A DNA stretch of 64,000 nt from Bog-532 sp963742875 (GCA_963742875.1 CAVUNO010000025.1:62001-126000); one strand, 5' to 3'; positions 27,887 through 37,415 are shown, numbered from the stretch's first letter. Notes: a model not told the origin generated them from the letters alone. Translations and numbers: made by a program.

Positions 27887-28513
27887 TCATGTTGGCGGCT
27901 GTGCTCGGGCGAGGCGTTCGGCCTGCTGCTTGATAGTGAGGAGCATCTTGCGCTCCATCACCCACGAGCCTGGTTCGATGACCGGGTACGCGAGCTTGTC
28001 CTTAACCGGCAAGACGGCGGTGTCGAAGCGGTTCCGGCTGATCAGCCTGGTATGCCCGTTGGCTGGCCGCAGCACGAATGACCACACCCAGGCGTGGTTG
28101 CTGGAGCGGACGACCATCGCCTGCCCGGGATCAAGCCGCTCGACGCGCATCGCGTAACCGGGCATCGGGATCTCATCACCCACCTTGAGGTGCTGCAATT
28201 CGGGGATAACACGGTCGGTGTTGCGGATGTCGATGCCGAGCCGGCGCTCGATCCAGTCGTAGGTATAGGCGCCGCCGCGTCCTGGCCCCATCTGTACCAG
28301 CCACGGCCAGATCGCCGACGGTGGTGCGTCGATCTCGACAACCCGGGTCGCCACGATATCCGGGTGCGGCATCAGTTCGTCCCCGGCCACCTCGCCGCTC
28401 ACCTCCTGCGCCGTGGCACCCCAGTGCAGATGCCACGGGCGCAGGAAACGGAAATACACCGCCGCCGCCGCACCCACGATGACCAAACCTGCGCCTGCGC
28501 GCCTGCCCAGCAT
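27887..28513 (-). CDS. SRPBCC-family protein with N-terminal membrane anchor
   Basis: A 208-residue protein with one N-terminal hydrophobic helix (GAGLVIVGAAAAVYFRFLR) followed by a soluble domain: TRVVEIDAPPSAIWPWLVQM, GGAYTYDWIERRLGIDIRNT, MRVERLDPGQAMVVRSSNHA and SFVLRPANGHTRLISRNRFD. This is the START/SRPBCC fold, which binds hydrophobic ligands in a deep pocket. The ligand is unknown. The gene is intact although it lies directly beside the ArsM remnant. An ATG start at 28513 is used; no strong ribosome binding site was seen. Confidence 0.77.
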   Translation of the reverse strand: MLGRRAGAGLVIVGAAAAVYFRFLRPWHLHWGATAQEVSGEVAGDELMPHPDIVATRVVEIDAPPSAIWPWLVQMGPGRGGAYTYDWIERRLGIDIRNTDRVIPELQHLKVGDEIPMPGYAMRVERLDPGQAMVVRSSNHAWVWSFVLRPANGHTRLISRNRFDTAVLPVKDKLAYPVIEPGSWVMERKMLLTIKQQAERLARAQPPT

Positions 28514-28519
28514 CCTTGA

Positions 28520-29121
28520 CCTCCGCTGGCCACGATAGCGCCGCGGCCAGCCAAGCCGGGCCTACCAGACGGCACCCGACCGGCTACGCTACGCCAATGC
28601 CGCTTCCTTATGAGCAAACACTCGGCGATCCAGGCGTTCCTGGCCAGTGATGGCCGCTTAGGGCGGCGTCACTCAGCGTGTTCGCCATGCATAGGTGGTC
28701 GAGGCGAACATCGCCGCCGTTCGAAGGGGTTCTATTCGTTCGACCGGTCTGCTCACAGACCTGTACTGGAAGAACCTGAAAAGGCGCGGAGAATTGTGCG
28801 CGAGGATGTGCTGACAGGAGCGAATAGGCTCGCTGGCGATCCTCGCCGGTAAAGAGGTCCACGTTTGGCCTGCCAATCCCGGGAAACCGGCGACCGCGCC
28901 TCCCGGGCGATCGATGCGCCTGGCGTGCCCTAACCCGCCGGTGCGTATGCCAGTTTGAGCTTGAGCATTGCCGTCCCTGGCGTGCCCTGACGCTTTTCTG
29001 GCGCCTGTTCGAGAGTCTGCAGTTCTCGCCGTTCGCTGGTCATAGGACCTTGAGCCCTGTATTCCCGGACGCCTCGGTGGAACTGTACAGGGGTGATCGT
29101 CGCAACGCCTGAAGGGTCAAT
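28520..29121. other. About 600 bases without a recognisable gene
   Basis: All frames here are short or interrupted, and none resembles a protein family known to me. GC content is lower than in the neighbouring genes. A promoter for the SRPBCC gene on the minus strand should lie near 28520-28600. No repeat, tRNA or operator-like motif was found. Confidence 0.4.
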
Positions 29122-29625
29122 ATGATGCGGCGGGCGGCCGGAGCCATCGTTCTCGGGCTCAGCGCCTGTGGGTATCCGCTCACGCAGTTCGTCGTCCGCC
29201 GCTGGGGCATGCGGGGTGCGGCCGTGGCGGAGTCCGTGTCGGTCGGGCTAGCCATCCGCGACGCTTCGATGGTGGCCAGCGGCATCCCGGGCAGGCTTCG
29301 CAGGGTTCCGGCGGCGCTGCTGGGCCTGGAACTCGTCGCCGGCGTCGTGGTCTCGCTGGCGCCGCCGCCGGCAGCGCACCAGGGCAGCCGGGCCGTTGGT
29401 CTGGGTGCCGGCGCCGAAGGGCTCTGGCTCCGGCCGCGCCCGGTGCTGTGGCTTGTAAGTAGTCCCGCTCGGCAGTTAGTGAGGCTGGCGCCCGGTAAGG
29501 GGGCAAAGATGGCATATCCAGCGAAGGTCTGCGGACCGAGGCGAAGCCCGGGCTGGCACCCGAGCCGGTCCGCGCGAATAGGCCGACCGCGTCTGCCCGG
29601 TGAACCGCCGAAGGGGGGAGAGTAG
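29122..29625 (+). CDS. Conserved-looking membrane-associated hypothetical protein, 3' end doubtful
   Basis: The first 90-100 residues look genuine: MRRAAGAIVLGLSACGYPLT, VAESVSVGLAIRDASMVASG and VPAALLGLELVAGVVVSLAP, with one or two possible membrane helices. After about residue 100 the composition changes to Arg/Pro/Gly-rich sequence with no pattern (to 29625), so the gene may be frameshifted or truncated near 29420. I cannot assign a function. It precedes the GNAT/acetate-CoA ligase gene on the same strand. Confidence 0.45.
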   Translation: MMRRAAGAIVLGLSACGYPLTQFVVRRWGMRGAAVAESVSVGLAIRDASMVASGIPGRLRRVPAALLGLELVAGVVVSLAPPPAAHQGSRAVGLGAGAEGLWLRPRPVLWLVSSPARQLVRLAPGKGAKMAYPAKVCGPRRSPGWHPSRSARIGRPRLPGEPPKGGE

Positions 29626-29673
29626 CGGCCGGTCGGTCAATGCGCCAGCGGGTCGCGGCCGCCGGGGCCGGCC

Positions 29674-32334
29674 GTGACCGCCGGCGCCGTCCAGGGTTCG
29701 GAGGAGACGCTGCGGGACGGCAGGATGGTTGCGGTTCGCCCGCTGGGTGCGGGGGATGCGGCGGGGGTCCGGGCGTTGTGGCGCCGCCTGGATGCTCCCG
29801 CCCGGCACCGGTTTACCGGCCTGGCTCATCTGCCGCCCGATCGTCCGGGTGAGGTGGCCATCCCGCGGCCTGGCCACGCGGCAGGGATCGTGGCCACCGC
29901 GCCGGGCGGTTCGCCGGGGCGGGTGGTGGGGGTGGCGCGGTATGACCGCGTGGCCGGGGAGACGGCCAGGTTCCTGGTGTTCGTCGATGCCTCCTGGCGC
30001 CGTGCCGGGCTGGGCACGTTGCTGGTGCGCCGGCTGGCCGAGGCCGCCCGGCACGCCGGGATCCGCCGGCTGGCCGGCGACGTGCCCAGGAGCGATGCGG
30101 CGATGCTGGGCCTGCTGGGGGAGCTTGGCCTGGAGTATGCGGAGCAGGTGACGGCGGCGAGCGTGCACGCCAGCTTCGCGGTGCAGGAAACCGATGCCTA
30201 TCTTGATGCGGTGCTGGCCGATCAGCGCGCCGCGGCCCGGGTCGCGGTCGCACCGTTCCTGTGCCCTGGTTCCATCGCCCTGGTGGGGGCCAGCGACAAG
30301 TCCGCCAGCATCGGCGGGCTGCTGCTGGCCAACCTGCTGGCCAGCGGATTCACCGGGCCGGTATACCCGGTCAACCCGCGCCACCAGGTCATCCAGGGCG
30401 TGACCGGCTACCCGGACCTGGCCTCCTGCCCCGAGCCGCCGGACCTGGCCCTGGTGGCGGTGCCCGCGCCGCTGGTGGCCGGGGTCATCGACCAGGCCGG
30501 CCGCCTGGGGGTCCGCGCGGTGTGCGTGATCTCGGCCGGGTTCGCCGAGGTCGGCGGCGAGGGCCGGGCCCTGCAGGATGAGCTGCGCCGCCGCGCCCGG
30601 GTCGCCGGGGTGCGGCTCATCGGGCCCAACTGCATGGGGCTGCTCAATGGCGGACCCGACCCCCGGTTCAACGCCACGTTCAGCCTCGACTTCCCCCCGC
30701 CGGGCCGCCTGGCGTTCGTAACCCAGTCCGGCGGGCTCGGGCTGGCCGCGCTCACCCTGCTCACCGGTCCTTCGCTGGGGGTCAGCGGCTTCGTGTCGGT
30801 CGGCAACACCGCCGACCTGACAACCAACGACCTGCTGCTGTACTGGGATGAGGACCCGGGCACCGACCTCATTCTGGCTTACCTGGAATCGGTGCCCGAC
30901 CCCCGCCGGTTCGCCCGGACCGCCCGGCGTATCTCCCGGCACAAGCCCATCGTGGTGGTGAAGGCCGGCCGCACCAGTGCCGGGCGCCGTGCCGCGTCCT
31001 CGCACACCGCCGCGATGGCGGCCGGCGAGGTGGCGGTCGAGGCGCTGTTCCACCAGGCCGGAGTGATCCGGGCCGGCAGCCTGAAAGACATGTTCGATGT
31101 CGCCGCGGTGCTGTCCGCTCAGCCTGTACCCGCGGGACGGCGGGTCGCGGTGCTGACGAACGGCGGCGGCCCCGGCATCCTGGTCGCCGACGCCTGCGAG
31201 GCAGCCGGGCTGTTGGTGCCGGAACTGTCCGAGGACATCCAGGCGACGTTGCGCGCCAGCCTGCCCCCCGAGGGCGCCACCGGCAATCCGGTCGATATGG
31301 TCGCCAGCGCCGGCGCCGAACAGTACGGCCGGCTGATGCGCCTGCTCGGCGCGGCCGACGAGATCGACGCGATCATCGCCGTGTTCATCCCGCCGTTCCT
31401 CACGCGCGCCGAGGACGCCGCCCGCGAGATCGCCGCCGCGGCCGCGGAACTGCCGGCCAAGCCCGTCCTCGCGGTCTTCATGACCGACGGGCCGCCTCCG
31501 GCCAGCCTGGCCGAGGCCGGCATCCCCACCTTCACCTACCCCGAGGAGGCCGCTGCCCCGCTCGGGCAGATCGCGCGGTGGGCGGAATGGCGGGCCCGGC
31601 CCGCGGGCCACGTTGTGACACCCCCCGGCATCGACCCGGGCCGCGGCCGGGCGGCGGCGAACAAGGTACTGGCCGGCCAGCCCGGCGGCGGCTGGGCCGA
31701 CGCCGCGGCGGCCGCAGAACTCCTCGCCGCCTACGGCATCCCCGCGGCCCGGTCCCGCCTGGTCCGCACCCCGGCCGAGGCCGCGGCCGCCCAGGCCGAA
31801 CTGGGCGGGCCGGTCGCGGTCAAGATCGCCGCGGCCATCCACAAAAGCGACGTCGGCGGCGTCGCCCTCGGCATCGACAGCCCGCAGGCGGCCGCCGGCG
31901 CGGTCACCGCGATCCGCGCCACCCTGGCCGAAGCCGGCATCGCCGAGCACGCCGGGGAATTCCTCGTCCAGGAGCAGATACGCGACGGCGTGGAAATGAT
32001 CGTCGGCGTGAGCCACGACCCTTCCTTCGGCCCCCTGGTGCTGGCCGGCCTCGGCGGTACCACCGTCGAGGTCGTCGGCGACGTGGCGGTGCGCATCACC
32101 CCGCTCAGCAACACCGACGTCGATGAGATGCTCCGCTCACTGCGCTCCTACCGGCTGCTCACCGGCTACCGCCAGACCCCGCCGCTGGACGTGGCCGCCT
32201 TCGCCGAACTGCTGCACCGGGTCAGCAACATGGTCGAAGACATCCCCGAGATCACCGAACTCGACCTCAACCCGGTATTCGTCCGCCAGCACGGCGCCGT
32301 CGCCGCCGACGTCCGCATCCGCCTCACCGGTTAA
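29674..32334 (+). CDS. Bifunctional GNAT acetyltransferase / acetate-CoA ligase (ADP-forming) family protein
   Basis: An 886-residue protein beginning at GTG 29674. Residues 15-150 form a GNAT domain (MVAVRPLGAGDAAGVRALWR, with the acetyl-CoA loop RRAGLGTLLVRRL). Next comes a CoA-binding domain from about residue 195 (GSIALVGASDKSASIGGLLL), a succinyl-CoA-ligase-like domain with TQSGGLGLAALTLL, the phospho-histidine H444 in AASSHTAAMAAGE, and an ATP-grasp domain from about 690 (AAYGIPAARSRLVRTPAEAA to ITELDLNPVFV). In such proteins the GNAT part acetylates lysines, often of acyl-CoA synthetases, while the ligase part senses or makes acyl-CoA. Whether both activities remain is not visible. Fragments of paralogues occur at 32598, 40240 and 50267. 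Confidence 0.88.
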   Translation: MTAGAVQGSEETLRDGRMVAVRPLGAGDAAGVRALWRRLDAPARHRFTGLAHLPPDRPGEVAIPRPGHAAGIVATAPGGSPGRVVGVARYDRVAGETARFLVFVDASWRRAGLGTLLVRRLAEAARHAGIRRLAGDVPRSDAAMLGLLGELGLEYAEQVTAASVHASFAVQETDAYLDAVLADQRAAARVAVAPFLCPGSIALVGASDKSASIGGLLLANLLASGFTGPVYPVNPRHQVIQGVTGYPDLASCPEPPDLALVAVPAPLVAGVIDQAGRLGVRAVCVISAGFAEVGGEGRALQDELRRRARVAGVRLIGPNCMGLLNGGPDPRFNATFSLDFPPPGRLAFVTQSGGLGLAALTLLTGPSLGVSGFVSVGNTADLTTNDLLLYWDEDPGTDLILAYLESVPDPRRFARTARRISRHKPIVVVKAGRTSAGRRAASSHTAAMAAGEVAVEALFHQAGVIRAGSLKDMFDVAAVLSAQPVPAGRRVAVLTNGGGPGILVADACEAAGLLVPELSEDIQATLRASLPPEGATGNPVDMVASAGAEQYGRLMRLLGAADEIDAIIAVFIPPFLTRAEDAAREIAAAAAELPAKPVLAVFMTDGPPPASLAEAGIPTFTYPEEAAAPLGQIARWAEWRARPAGHVVTPPGIDPGRGRAAANKVLAGQPGGGWADAAAAAELLAAYGIPAARSRLVRTPAEAAAAQAELGGPVAVKIAAAIHKSDVGGVALGIDSPQAAAGAVTAIRATLAEAGIAEHAGEFLVQEQIRDGVEMIVGVSHDPSFGPLVLAGLGGTTVEVVGDVAVRITPLSNTDVDEMLRSLRSYRLLTGYRQTPPLDVAAFAELLHRVSNMVEDIPEITELDLNPVFVRQHGAVAADVRIRLTG

Positions 32335-32597
32335 CCGGTAACGCGGCCGCACCGCCGTGCCTCACGCGTCATGCCCGGACGGATGGCTTCCATACCGTCT
32401 TGGATTGGGCCGAGGCCGACCATGGCGGCGATGATAGCGCGCACACCGGACGTACCCCCAGCAAGCCCAGGCCAGCGCGGCGGACAAGGGCGTGGACACG
32501 ACTGGCCTTGGGCATGCCGCGCGGCATCGACGGCCGGCACCAGCCGTAACGGCATGGCCGCCGCTGGCCCCGGCGCCGCGCTCACCGCTTGTCGTCA

Positions 32598-33200
32598 TAG
32601 TCGGCGAAGGTAGGCGTCGGAAGGTTCAGCAGGCTGGACGCGGACCCGGGCGTCGATGGCCTGGACGCCGTTGCGGCGGGCGATGACGGGGCTCAGGTCG
32701 AGCTCGGCGATCTGCCGCAGCTCATCGGCCATCTGGGAGACTCGCAGCAGCATGTCCCGCAGCGCCACGAGGTCGGCGGCGGGGGTGCCGGGGCGCCCGG
32801 GCAGCAGGGGGGCGGCGCGTATCGAGCGGATCAGTTCGTCGGCGTCAGAATCAGTAAGGGGGGCGAGCCGGGCGGCGGCGCGTTCAGCCAGCACATCGGT
32901 GGCCGCCCCGCCGATACCGAACAGTACCAGTGGGCCGAACACCTGCTCCTGCAGCACGCTGATCAGTACCTCGACGCCGTCGGTGACGGCGGGCTGGACG
33001 ATGACGGCGCCCAGATGGCCGCCCAGGGCTTCACGCAGTGAGCGGAACCCCTGCCTGATGTCATCTTTGCTCTGCAGGCCAGGCAGTACGGCACAAGCAC
33101 CGGTCGTGCGCAGCAGGCCAGGCACATCCGCCCGGAGCGTGACGGGGCCGCTGAACCGTGCCGCCGCGTCCTCGGTGGTGACCTGACGCTGCCGGCCAGC
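32598..33200 (-). pseudogene. Acetate-CoA ligase paralogue, ATP-grasp C-terminal fragment
   Basis: The frame reads DAAARFSGPVTLRADVPGLL, AVIVQPAVTDGVEVLISVLQ, EQVFGPLVLFGIGGAATDVL and LRQIAELDLSPVIARRNGVQ, ending AEPSDAYLRRL. This is the second half of the ATP-grasp domain of an acetate-CoA ligase (ADP-forming) subunit. The first half and all other domains are missing, and the frame enters noise above about 33200. It points towards the intact paralogue on the opposite strand. Confidence 0.78.
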
Positions 33201-33289
33201 CTTATGCCGTCAGCGCCAAGATCGCGTCGACGCGCGGGCAGCGGCCGCCGATGGCACGCGCCGGACGCCGTCCAGCTCGGACGCGCCCG

Positions 33290-33490
33290 GGTTACCGCAT
33301 ACACCTGTGCGGAAACCTCAGCTTCGCCCGGAATGACCATCAGCTTGTTCTCGCACCTCCGCTGCTGCTGGGCCTGGCGGTTTAGACGGAGGACGGCTTC
33401 GTCGCTGCCGCCGGCGATGAGCAGCGTCGGGCACGGACCGAGGCGAGCTGGGGACCGGCTAGGTCGGGCCTCGTTTCCTCGCACCGGATG
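33290..33490 (-). pseudogene. Alpha/beta-hydrolase fragment like the 42.4-kb fusion protein
   Basis: A minus-strand stretch reads ARLGPCPTLLIAGGSDEAVL, RLNRQAQQQRRCENKLMVIP. The same order occurs in the intact phosphoribosyltransferase-hydrolase fusion (PRLGSVRAPTLLIVGGHDDA, then LNRQAQAGLRCENDLAVVP). Only about 60 residues are left. It lies between the acetate-CoA ligase remnant and the kinase gene. Confidence 0.65.
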
Positions 33491-33515
33491 TCGGGCCTCG
33501 TTCCTCGCGCCGGAT
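33463..33515. repeat. Imperfect tandem duplication of 26-27 bases
   Basis: Two units beginning GTCGGGCCTCGT and ending CCGGAT lie side by side at 33463-33489 and 33490-33515; they differ by one base missing and one substitution. They mark the upstream end of the hydrolase remnant. Confidence 0.8.
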
Positions 33516-33580
33516 CTCCTCACCTGGCCGGCTGAAGGCGCTCGGCGCGTCGGCGCGGATGCTAGGAGTCCCGGCGGGCT

Positions 33581-33598
33581 GGGACGTGCGGCCCTGCC
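33581..33598. promoter_or_regulatory. DosR/DevR-like operator upstream of the kinase gene
   Basis: GGGACGTGCGGCCCTGCC lies 37 bases before the ATG at 33636. It has the GGGAC-N4-GKCCC core plus the TGCC extension shared with sites at 35632, 40444 and 51988. Confidence 0.55.
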
Positions 33599-33635
33599 GC
33601 GGACCGGGCCCAGTCCGGAAGGTGGGCACTGGGTG

Positions 33636-35195
33636 ATGACGATGGCTGAGGGTGAGGGTCTGATGCTGGCGCAGCCTGGGCGTGAGCCGTATGCGGGTGT
33701 GTCGGAGACGCATTCCGCGGTGGTGTACTTCGCCGGTGACCGCGCCTTCAAGCTGAAGAAGCCTGTCAGTCTCGGATTCCTGGACTTCAGTACGGCGGAC
33801 GCACGCGCGGCGGCGTGCCGGCGCGAGGTTGAGCTTAACCGGCGGTTCGCCCCCGATGTGTATCTGGGTGTGGTGCAGGTACGCGACCCGGCCGGCCGGG
33901 TGTGCGATCATCTGGTGGCGATGCGCCGGCTGCCGGCCGCCCGGCGGCTTTCTGCCCTGGTCCAGGCGCGTGAGCCGGTCAGCGCCGCGATCCGGCAGGT
34001 CGCGCGGATGCTCGCCGCCCAGCATGCGTCGGCGCAGCGCGGCGCCGCGATCAGCGAGCAGGGCAGCCGGGACGCGCTGTGGCGCAGGTGGGAAGGCAAC
34101 ATCGACCAGATCCGGTCCCTGCAGGACAGCCTGCCCGGGGCAACCGTCGATGAGGTGCAACGGCTTGCGGGGCGGTTCCTCGCCGGGCGCATGCCCTTGT
34201 TCGAGGCGCGGATCCGCGCGGGCCGCGTCGTGGACGGGCACGGGGACCTGCTCGCCGAGGACATTTTCTGCCTGGACGACGGGCCGCGGATCCTCGACTG
34301 CCTGGAGTTCGACGACCGGCTGCGCTGGGTCGACGGGCTGGACGACGCCGCGTTCCTGGCGATGGACCTGGAACGGCTCGGCGCCAGTGACCTGGCCGAG
34401 CGCTTCACCGGCTGGTACAGCCAGTACTCCGGTGACCCCGCCCCCACCTCGCTGCGCCACCATTACACCGCGTACCGGGCATTCGTGCGCGCGAAGGTCA
34501 CCTGGCTGCGCTCCCGCCAGGGGGATCCGCGCGCCGGCGGCGAGGCCCGGGAGCTGGCCGCCATGGCCCTGCAGCACCTGCGCGCAGGCGCAGTCACCCT
34601 GGTCCTGATCGGGGGACTGCCCGGCACGGGCAAGTCGGCGCTGGCCGGGACGCTGGCCAGCCGGCTGGGCTGCACCGTGCTGGGCAGCGACCGGATCCGT
34701 AAGGAACTGGCAGGCATCCCCGCGGAACAGAAATCTCCCGCCCCCTATGGCGCAGGAATCTACGACCGGTTCTGGACCGAGCGCACCTACCAAGAGCTGC
34801 TTCACCGGGCCGCGGAGCTGCTCTCCCGCGGCGAGTCAGTGATCGCCGATGCCTCGTGGACTTGCTCAGGCCACCGTGCCGCCGCGCAAACCATGGCCGA
34901 CAACGCCGCAGCCAACATCGTCCAGCTGCGCTGCACGGCACCGGCCGAGGTGACCGCGCGCCGGATGAGGAGCAGAACAGGCAGCGCCTCTGACGCAGAC
35001 CCCATGGTGGCCGCGAAAATGGCAGCAGCACAGGCACCATGGCCGACCGCCGTCACCATCGACACCAGCAGCGGCAACCCGCCCGGGCCGGCCACCGGCT
35101 CAGCGGACCCGGTCCGGCGGGCACTCAACGCGATCCGCCCGCACCAGCCCGCCCACCCCGGGCGGCCCTCCCGCCCTTACATGCTCCCAGGCTGA
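33636..35195 (+). CDS. APH-like kinase fused to a P-loop AAA/kinase domain
   Basis: The GGAAGGTGGG ribosome binding site points to the ATG (or the GTG just before it) at 33633-33636; 520 residues. The N-terminal half resembles aminoglycoside-phosphotransferase-type kinases: ETHSAVVYFAGDRAFKLKKP with its invariant lysines, then the catalytic-loop-like VVDGHGDLLAEDIFCLDDGP and ILDCLEFDDRLRWVDGLDD. The C-terminal half has a P-loop, LIGGLPGTGKSALAGTLAS at about 325, and IRKELAG, like gluconate/zeta-toxin-type small-molecule kinases. Substrates are unknown. The operator-like motif at 33581 suggests stress or oxygen-limited control. Confidence 0.83.
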   Translation: MTMAEGEGLMLAQPGREPYAGVSETHSAVVYFAGDRAFKLKKPVSLGFLDFSTADARAAACRREVELNRRFAPDVYLGVVQVRDPAGRVCDHLVAMRRLPAARRLSALVQAREPVSAAIRQVARMLAAQHASAQRGAAISEQGSRDALWRRWEGNIDQIRSLQDSLPGATVDEVQRLAGRFLAGRMPLFEARIRAGRVVDGHGDLLAEDIFCLDDGPRILDCLEFDDRLRWVDGLDDAAFLAMDLERLGASDLAERFTGWYSQYSGDPAPTSLRHHYTAYRAFVRAKVTWLRSRQGDPRAGGEARELAAMALQHLRAGAVTLVLIGGLPGTGKSALAGTLASRLGCTVLGSDRIRKELAGIPAEQKSPAPYGAGIYDRFWTERTYQELLHRAAELLSRGESVIADASWTCSGHRAAAQTMADNAAANIVQLRCTAPAEVTARRMRSRTGSASDADPMVAAKMAAAQAPWPTAVTIDTSSGNPPGPATGSADPVRRALNAIRPHQPAHPGRPSRPYMLPG

Positions 35196-35340
35196 GCTAC
35201 CGCCCCGGCGATCCGCACCGTTCCCCCTCTATTGCGTGGTAGTTAGGCAAAGATCCCCTTGCACGCAGGGCTCACATATCCCCTTCCCGGGCCTGTTCGA
35301 CCGGCGTATGCGTCGTGGGCGGCGCTGACGCCGCTCGCAA

Positions 35341-35650
35341 CGGGCCTGACCGAGCCCGGAGGCGGCAAAGGGCGGGGGCGGAGGTCCCGCGGGAGGGGAA
35401 GATCGGCTCTGGGCAGCGCGGCGATAGCGCCACAGCCTCCTGCCTTCACCTTTATCCTCGGTGTCCTGCAGGCCGTGATCTTGGTCGTCGGCAAGCGGCA
35501 GGATGCCCCATTCGGCGTCGTGCTTGTCACCAACGCGCTGATCGGCATCGGGCAGGAGCTGCGCGCCAAGTGCACGCTCGACCGGCTGGCGGCGCTCAGC
35601 GCACCCAGGCTCCGCGTGATCCGAGACCGCAGGCAGGGCCGTTCGTCCCT
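35341..35650 (+). pseudogene. Cation P-type ATPase, N-terminal fragment
   Basis: After a frameshifted GLTEPGG piece the plus strand reads PPAFTFILGVLQAVILVVGK, QDAPFGVVLVTNALIGIGQE, then LRAKCTLDRLAALSAPRLRV. This is the first membrane pair and the beginning of the actuator domain of a P-type ATPase. The phosphorylation motif DKTGT and everything after it is absent. The regulatory motif for the next gene overlaps its 3' end. Confidence 0.68.
35632..35649. promoter_or_regulatory. DosR/DevR-like operator upstream of the CBS-BON gene
   Basis: On the minus strand the site reads GGGACGAACGGCCCTGCC, identical in both half-sites and in the TGCC extension to the sites at 33581 and 51988. It lies 76 bases before ATG 35726. 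Confidence 0.58.
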
Positions 35651-35725
35651 TCAGCCCTGGGTACCTGGCTGATGGAGTTGAACGGAGTGAGCCAATGCCA
35701 GCGCTGCGAGCCGTAGGGAGCGAAG

Positions 35726-36583
35726 ATGACCCGCCGTGACGAGCATTTCAACGCGACGCTCCAGAATCTGGGAGCCGCGTATTACAAGACCATTCACGGG
35801 GATGCGACTGCAGCGGATGTAGCGCGTGCGCTGGAGTCCGCTGAGGAGCATGACGTCCGCGGGCAGCCGCGCGGGCACGAGCCGCACTGGTCCGGGCGCA
35901 GGCACCGGCGGACCGGCCGCTGGCGGGTCCGCGACGTGATGCGGACCAACGTGGTCACCGTCGGCAAGAAGGCCTCGTATAAGCAGGTCGTCGAGGTCAT
36001 GGCCAACCGGATGGTCAACGCGGTGCCGGTGGTGACCAAGGACGGCCACGTGGCCGGGGTGGTGTCGGAGTTCGACCTGCTGCTGAAAGAAGAGCGCGAC
36101 CTGCGCCGGCTGGGTGCAGGCCTGCCCGCCCGCAGCCGCCGCGAGCGGAAACGGGCGGAGGCTCGCATCGCGGCCGCGCTGATGACCTCGCCCGCGATCA
36201 CGATTCACCCGGACGCGCCGGTCGGCGTGGCCGCGAGGCTGATGAACGGGCATCACATCAGGCGGCTGCCCGTCGTCGATCCGGCCGGCAAGCTGATCGG
36301 CATCGTCAGCCGCCGGGACCTGCTCAGCGTATTCCTGCGCCCGGATGAGGAGATCGCCGCGGAGGTTCACGGTGTCCTGACCGGCGTCTTGCTGGCCGAG
36401 CCCGACGGCGTCGAGGTGAAGGTCAACGAGGGTGTGGTCATCCTGTCCGGCACCCTTGCCAGGGCGGACCTGATCCCGGTGGCCGAGCGCCTCGCATCGG
36501 ATATCGACGGCGTGGTCACGGTGGTCTGCAAGCTGACCGGGCGGCCGGCTACGGCAGCCGCGGGGCCACCGGCCGATGCCTGA
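35726..36583 (+). CDS. CBS-pair and BON domain protein
   Basis: A 285-residue cytoplasmic protein. A charged N-terminal region (residues 1-68) includes HFNATLQNLGAAYYKTIHGD. CBS domain 1 is at about 70-125 (RVRDVMRTNVVTVGKKASYK to VVTKDGHVAGVVSEFDLL), CBS domain 2 at about 150-215 (AALMTSPAITIHPDAPVGVA, then LPVVDPAGKLIGIVSRRDLL), and a BON domain ends the protein (GVEVKVNEGVVILSGTLARA). CBS pairs bind adenosine nucleotides, so the protein may sense energy state. Relatives occur in actinobacterial dormancy and stress clusters, which fits the operator-like motif upstream. A remnant of a paralogue is at 53040. Confidence 0.86.
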   Translation: MTRRDEHFNATLQNLGAAYYKTIHGDATAADVARALESAEEHDVRGQPRGHEPHWSGRRHRRTGRWRVRDVMRTNVVTVGKKASYKQVVEVMANRMVNAVPVVTKDGHVAGVVSEFDLLLKEERDLRRLGAGLPARSRRERKRAEARIAAALMTSPAITIHPDAPVGVAARLMNGHHIRRLPVVDPAGKLIGIVSRRDLLSVFLRPDEEIAAEVHGVLTGVLLAEPDGVEVKVNEGVVILSGTLARADLIPVAERLASDIDGVVTVVCKLTGRPATAAAGPPADA

Positions 36584-36666
36584 GCGCTGCCCGTCGCGCC
36601 CCCCAGCCTGGCGAACTGGCGCAGTAGTGGGCCGCCGGGCGTGCGTAGGGTGCGCCCGTTCGGGCA

Positions 36667-36680
36667 GGGACGGAAGTCCC
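36667..36680. promoter_or_regulatory. DosR/DevR-like operator upstream of the ABC permease remnant
   Basis: GGGACGGAAGTCCC matches the DosR core GGGACTWWAGTCCC at 12 of 14 positions. The following gene is only a remnant, so the site may now control nothing. Confidence 0.5.
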
Positions 36681-36710
36681 GCTGGGGATGGTTGAAGGAC
36701 CGGTCACCGT

Positions 36711-37415
36711 GTGGCCCTCGGCACTGTCAGAGTCGGCGCCAGCCTGCCCGCTGAGGCCACCGCCCGGCCGCTGGCACCGGTGCGGGTCCCCCTCACCCAG
36801 CTGCACGGCCAGAGCCAGCGCACCGCCCGGACAATCATCGCCAACGTCAGCGTGATCTTGCTGTATATAGCGATCGCCGTGGACGGCGGCTACGCGCTCA
36901 CCGGGGTCGTGGAGGAGAAGTCCAGCCGGGTGGTCGAGGTCCTGCTGTCCCGTGTGCCGCCATCATCGCTGCTGGGCGGCAAGATCGCTGGGATCGGGCT
37001 GGCCGGGCCTGCCCAGTTCCTCACCGTGGCCGCTGCGGCCGCGGCCACGCTCCTGATCACCCGGCCCTCCGGCATGCCGCCGGGAACCTACACGGCGATC
37101 CCGGCGCTGGTGCTGTCGGTTCGTGCTCGGCTTCGCGTTCTACAGCACGCTCTACGGCAGCCTCGGCAGCCTGGCCTCCCGGACCGAGGATGCGCAGGCC
37201 GCCGCGGGCCCGCTTATCGCTCTGCTCGTGGGCATCTACGTCCTCGCGTTCGTGGTCATCGCCAACCCCGGCGCGCGATGGGTCACCATCGTGTCCATGC
37301 TGCCGCCGTCGGCGCCCATCATCATGCCGGTGCGCACCGGCGCCCGCGCCTCCGCCTGCGCGAAGCCTGGCGCGGCGAACCGGCGCGGCCGCAGCCAACC
37401 CGGCGCTAGACCGTA
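36711..37415 (+). pseudogene. ABC-2 type transporter permease, truncated and frameshifted
   Basis: The plus strand reads ARTIIANVSVILLYIAIAVD, GVVEEKSSRVVEVLLSRVPP, SLLGGKIAGIGLAGPAQFLT, then after a frameshift near 37115 LGFAFYSTLYGSLGSLASRT and EDAQAAAGPLIALLVGIYVL, with a last piece LRLREAWRG in yet another frame. This is the C-terminal membrane part of a NatB-type ABC exporter permease. The N-terminal domain is missing, and a deletion near 37340 removed the last helices. It ends just before the 121-bp repeat. Confidence 0.74.

Noticed and set aside
28608..28862. Minus-strand 84-codon frame between SRPBCC and the next gene
   Set aside because: No start signal, no recognisable motif, and low-complexity codon use; treated as non-coding.
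29476..32016. Minus-strand 846-codon open frame
   Set aside because: It is antisense to the clear GNAT/acetate-CoA ligase gene. Its composition (Gly, Arg, Pro, Ala, His) is the typical shadow of third-position GC in the opposite frame, and it has no domain.
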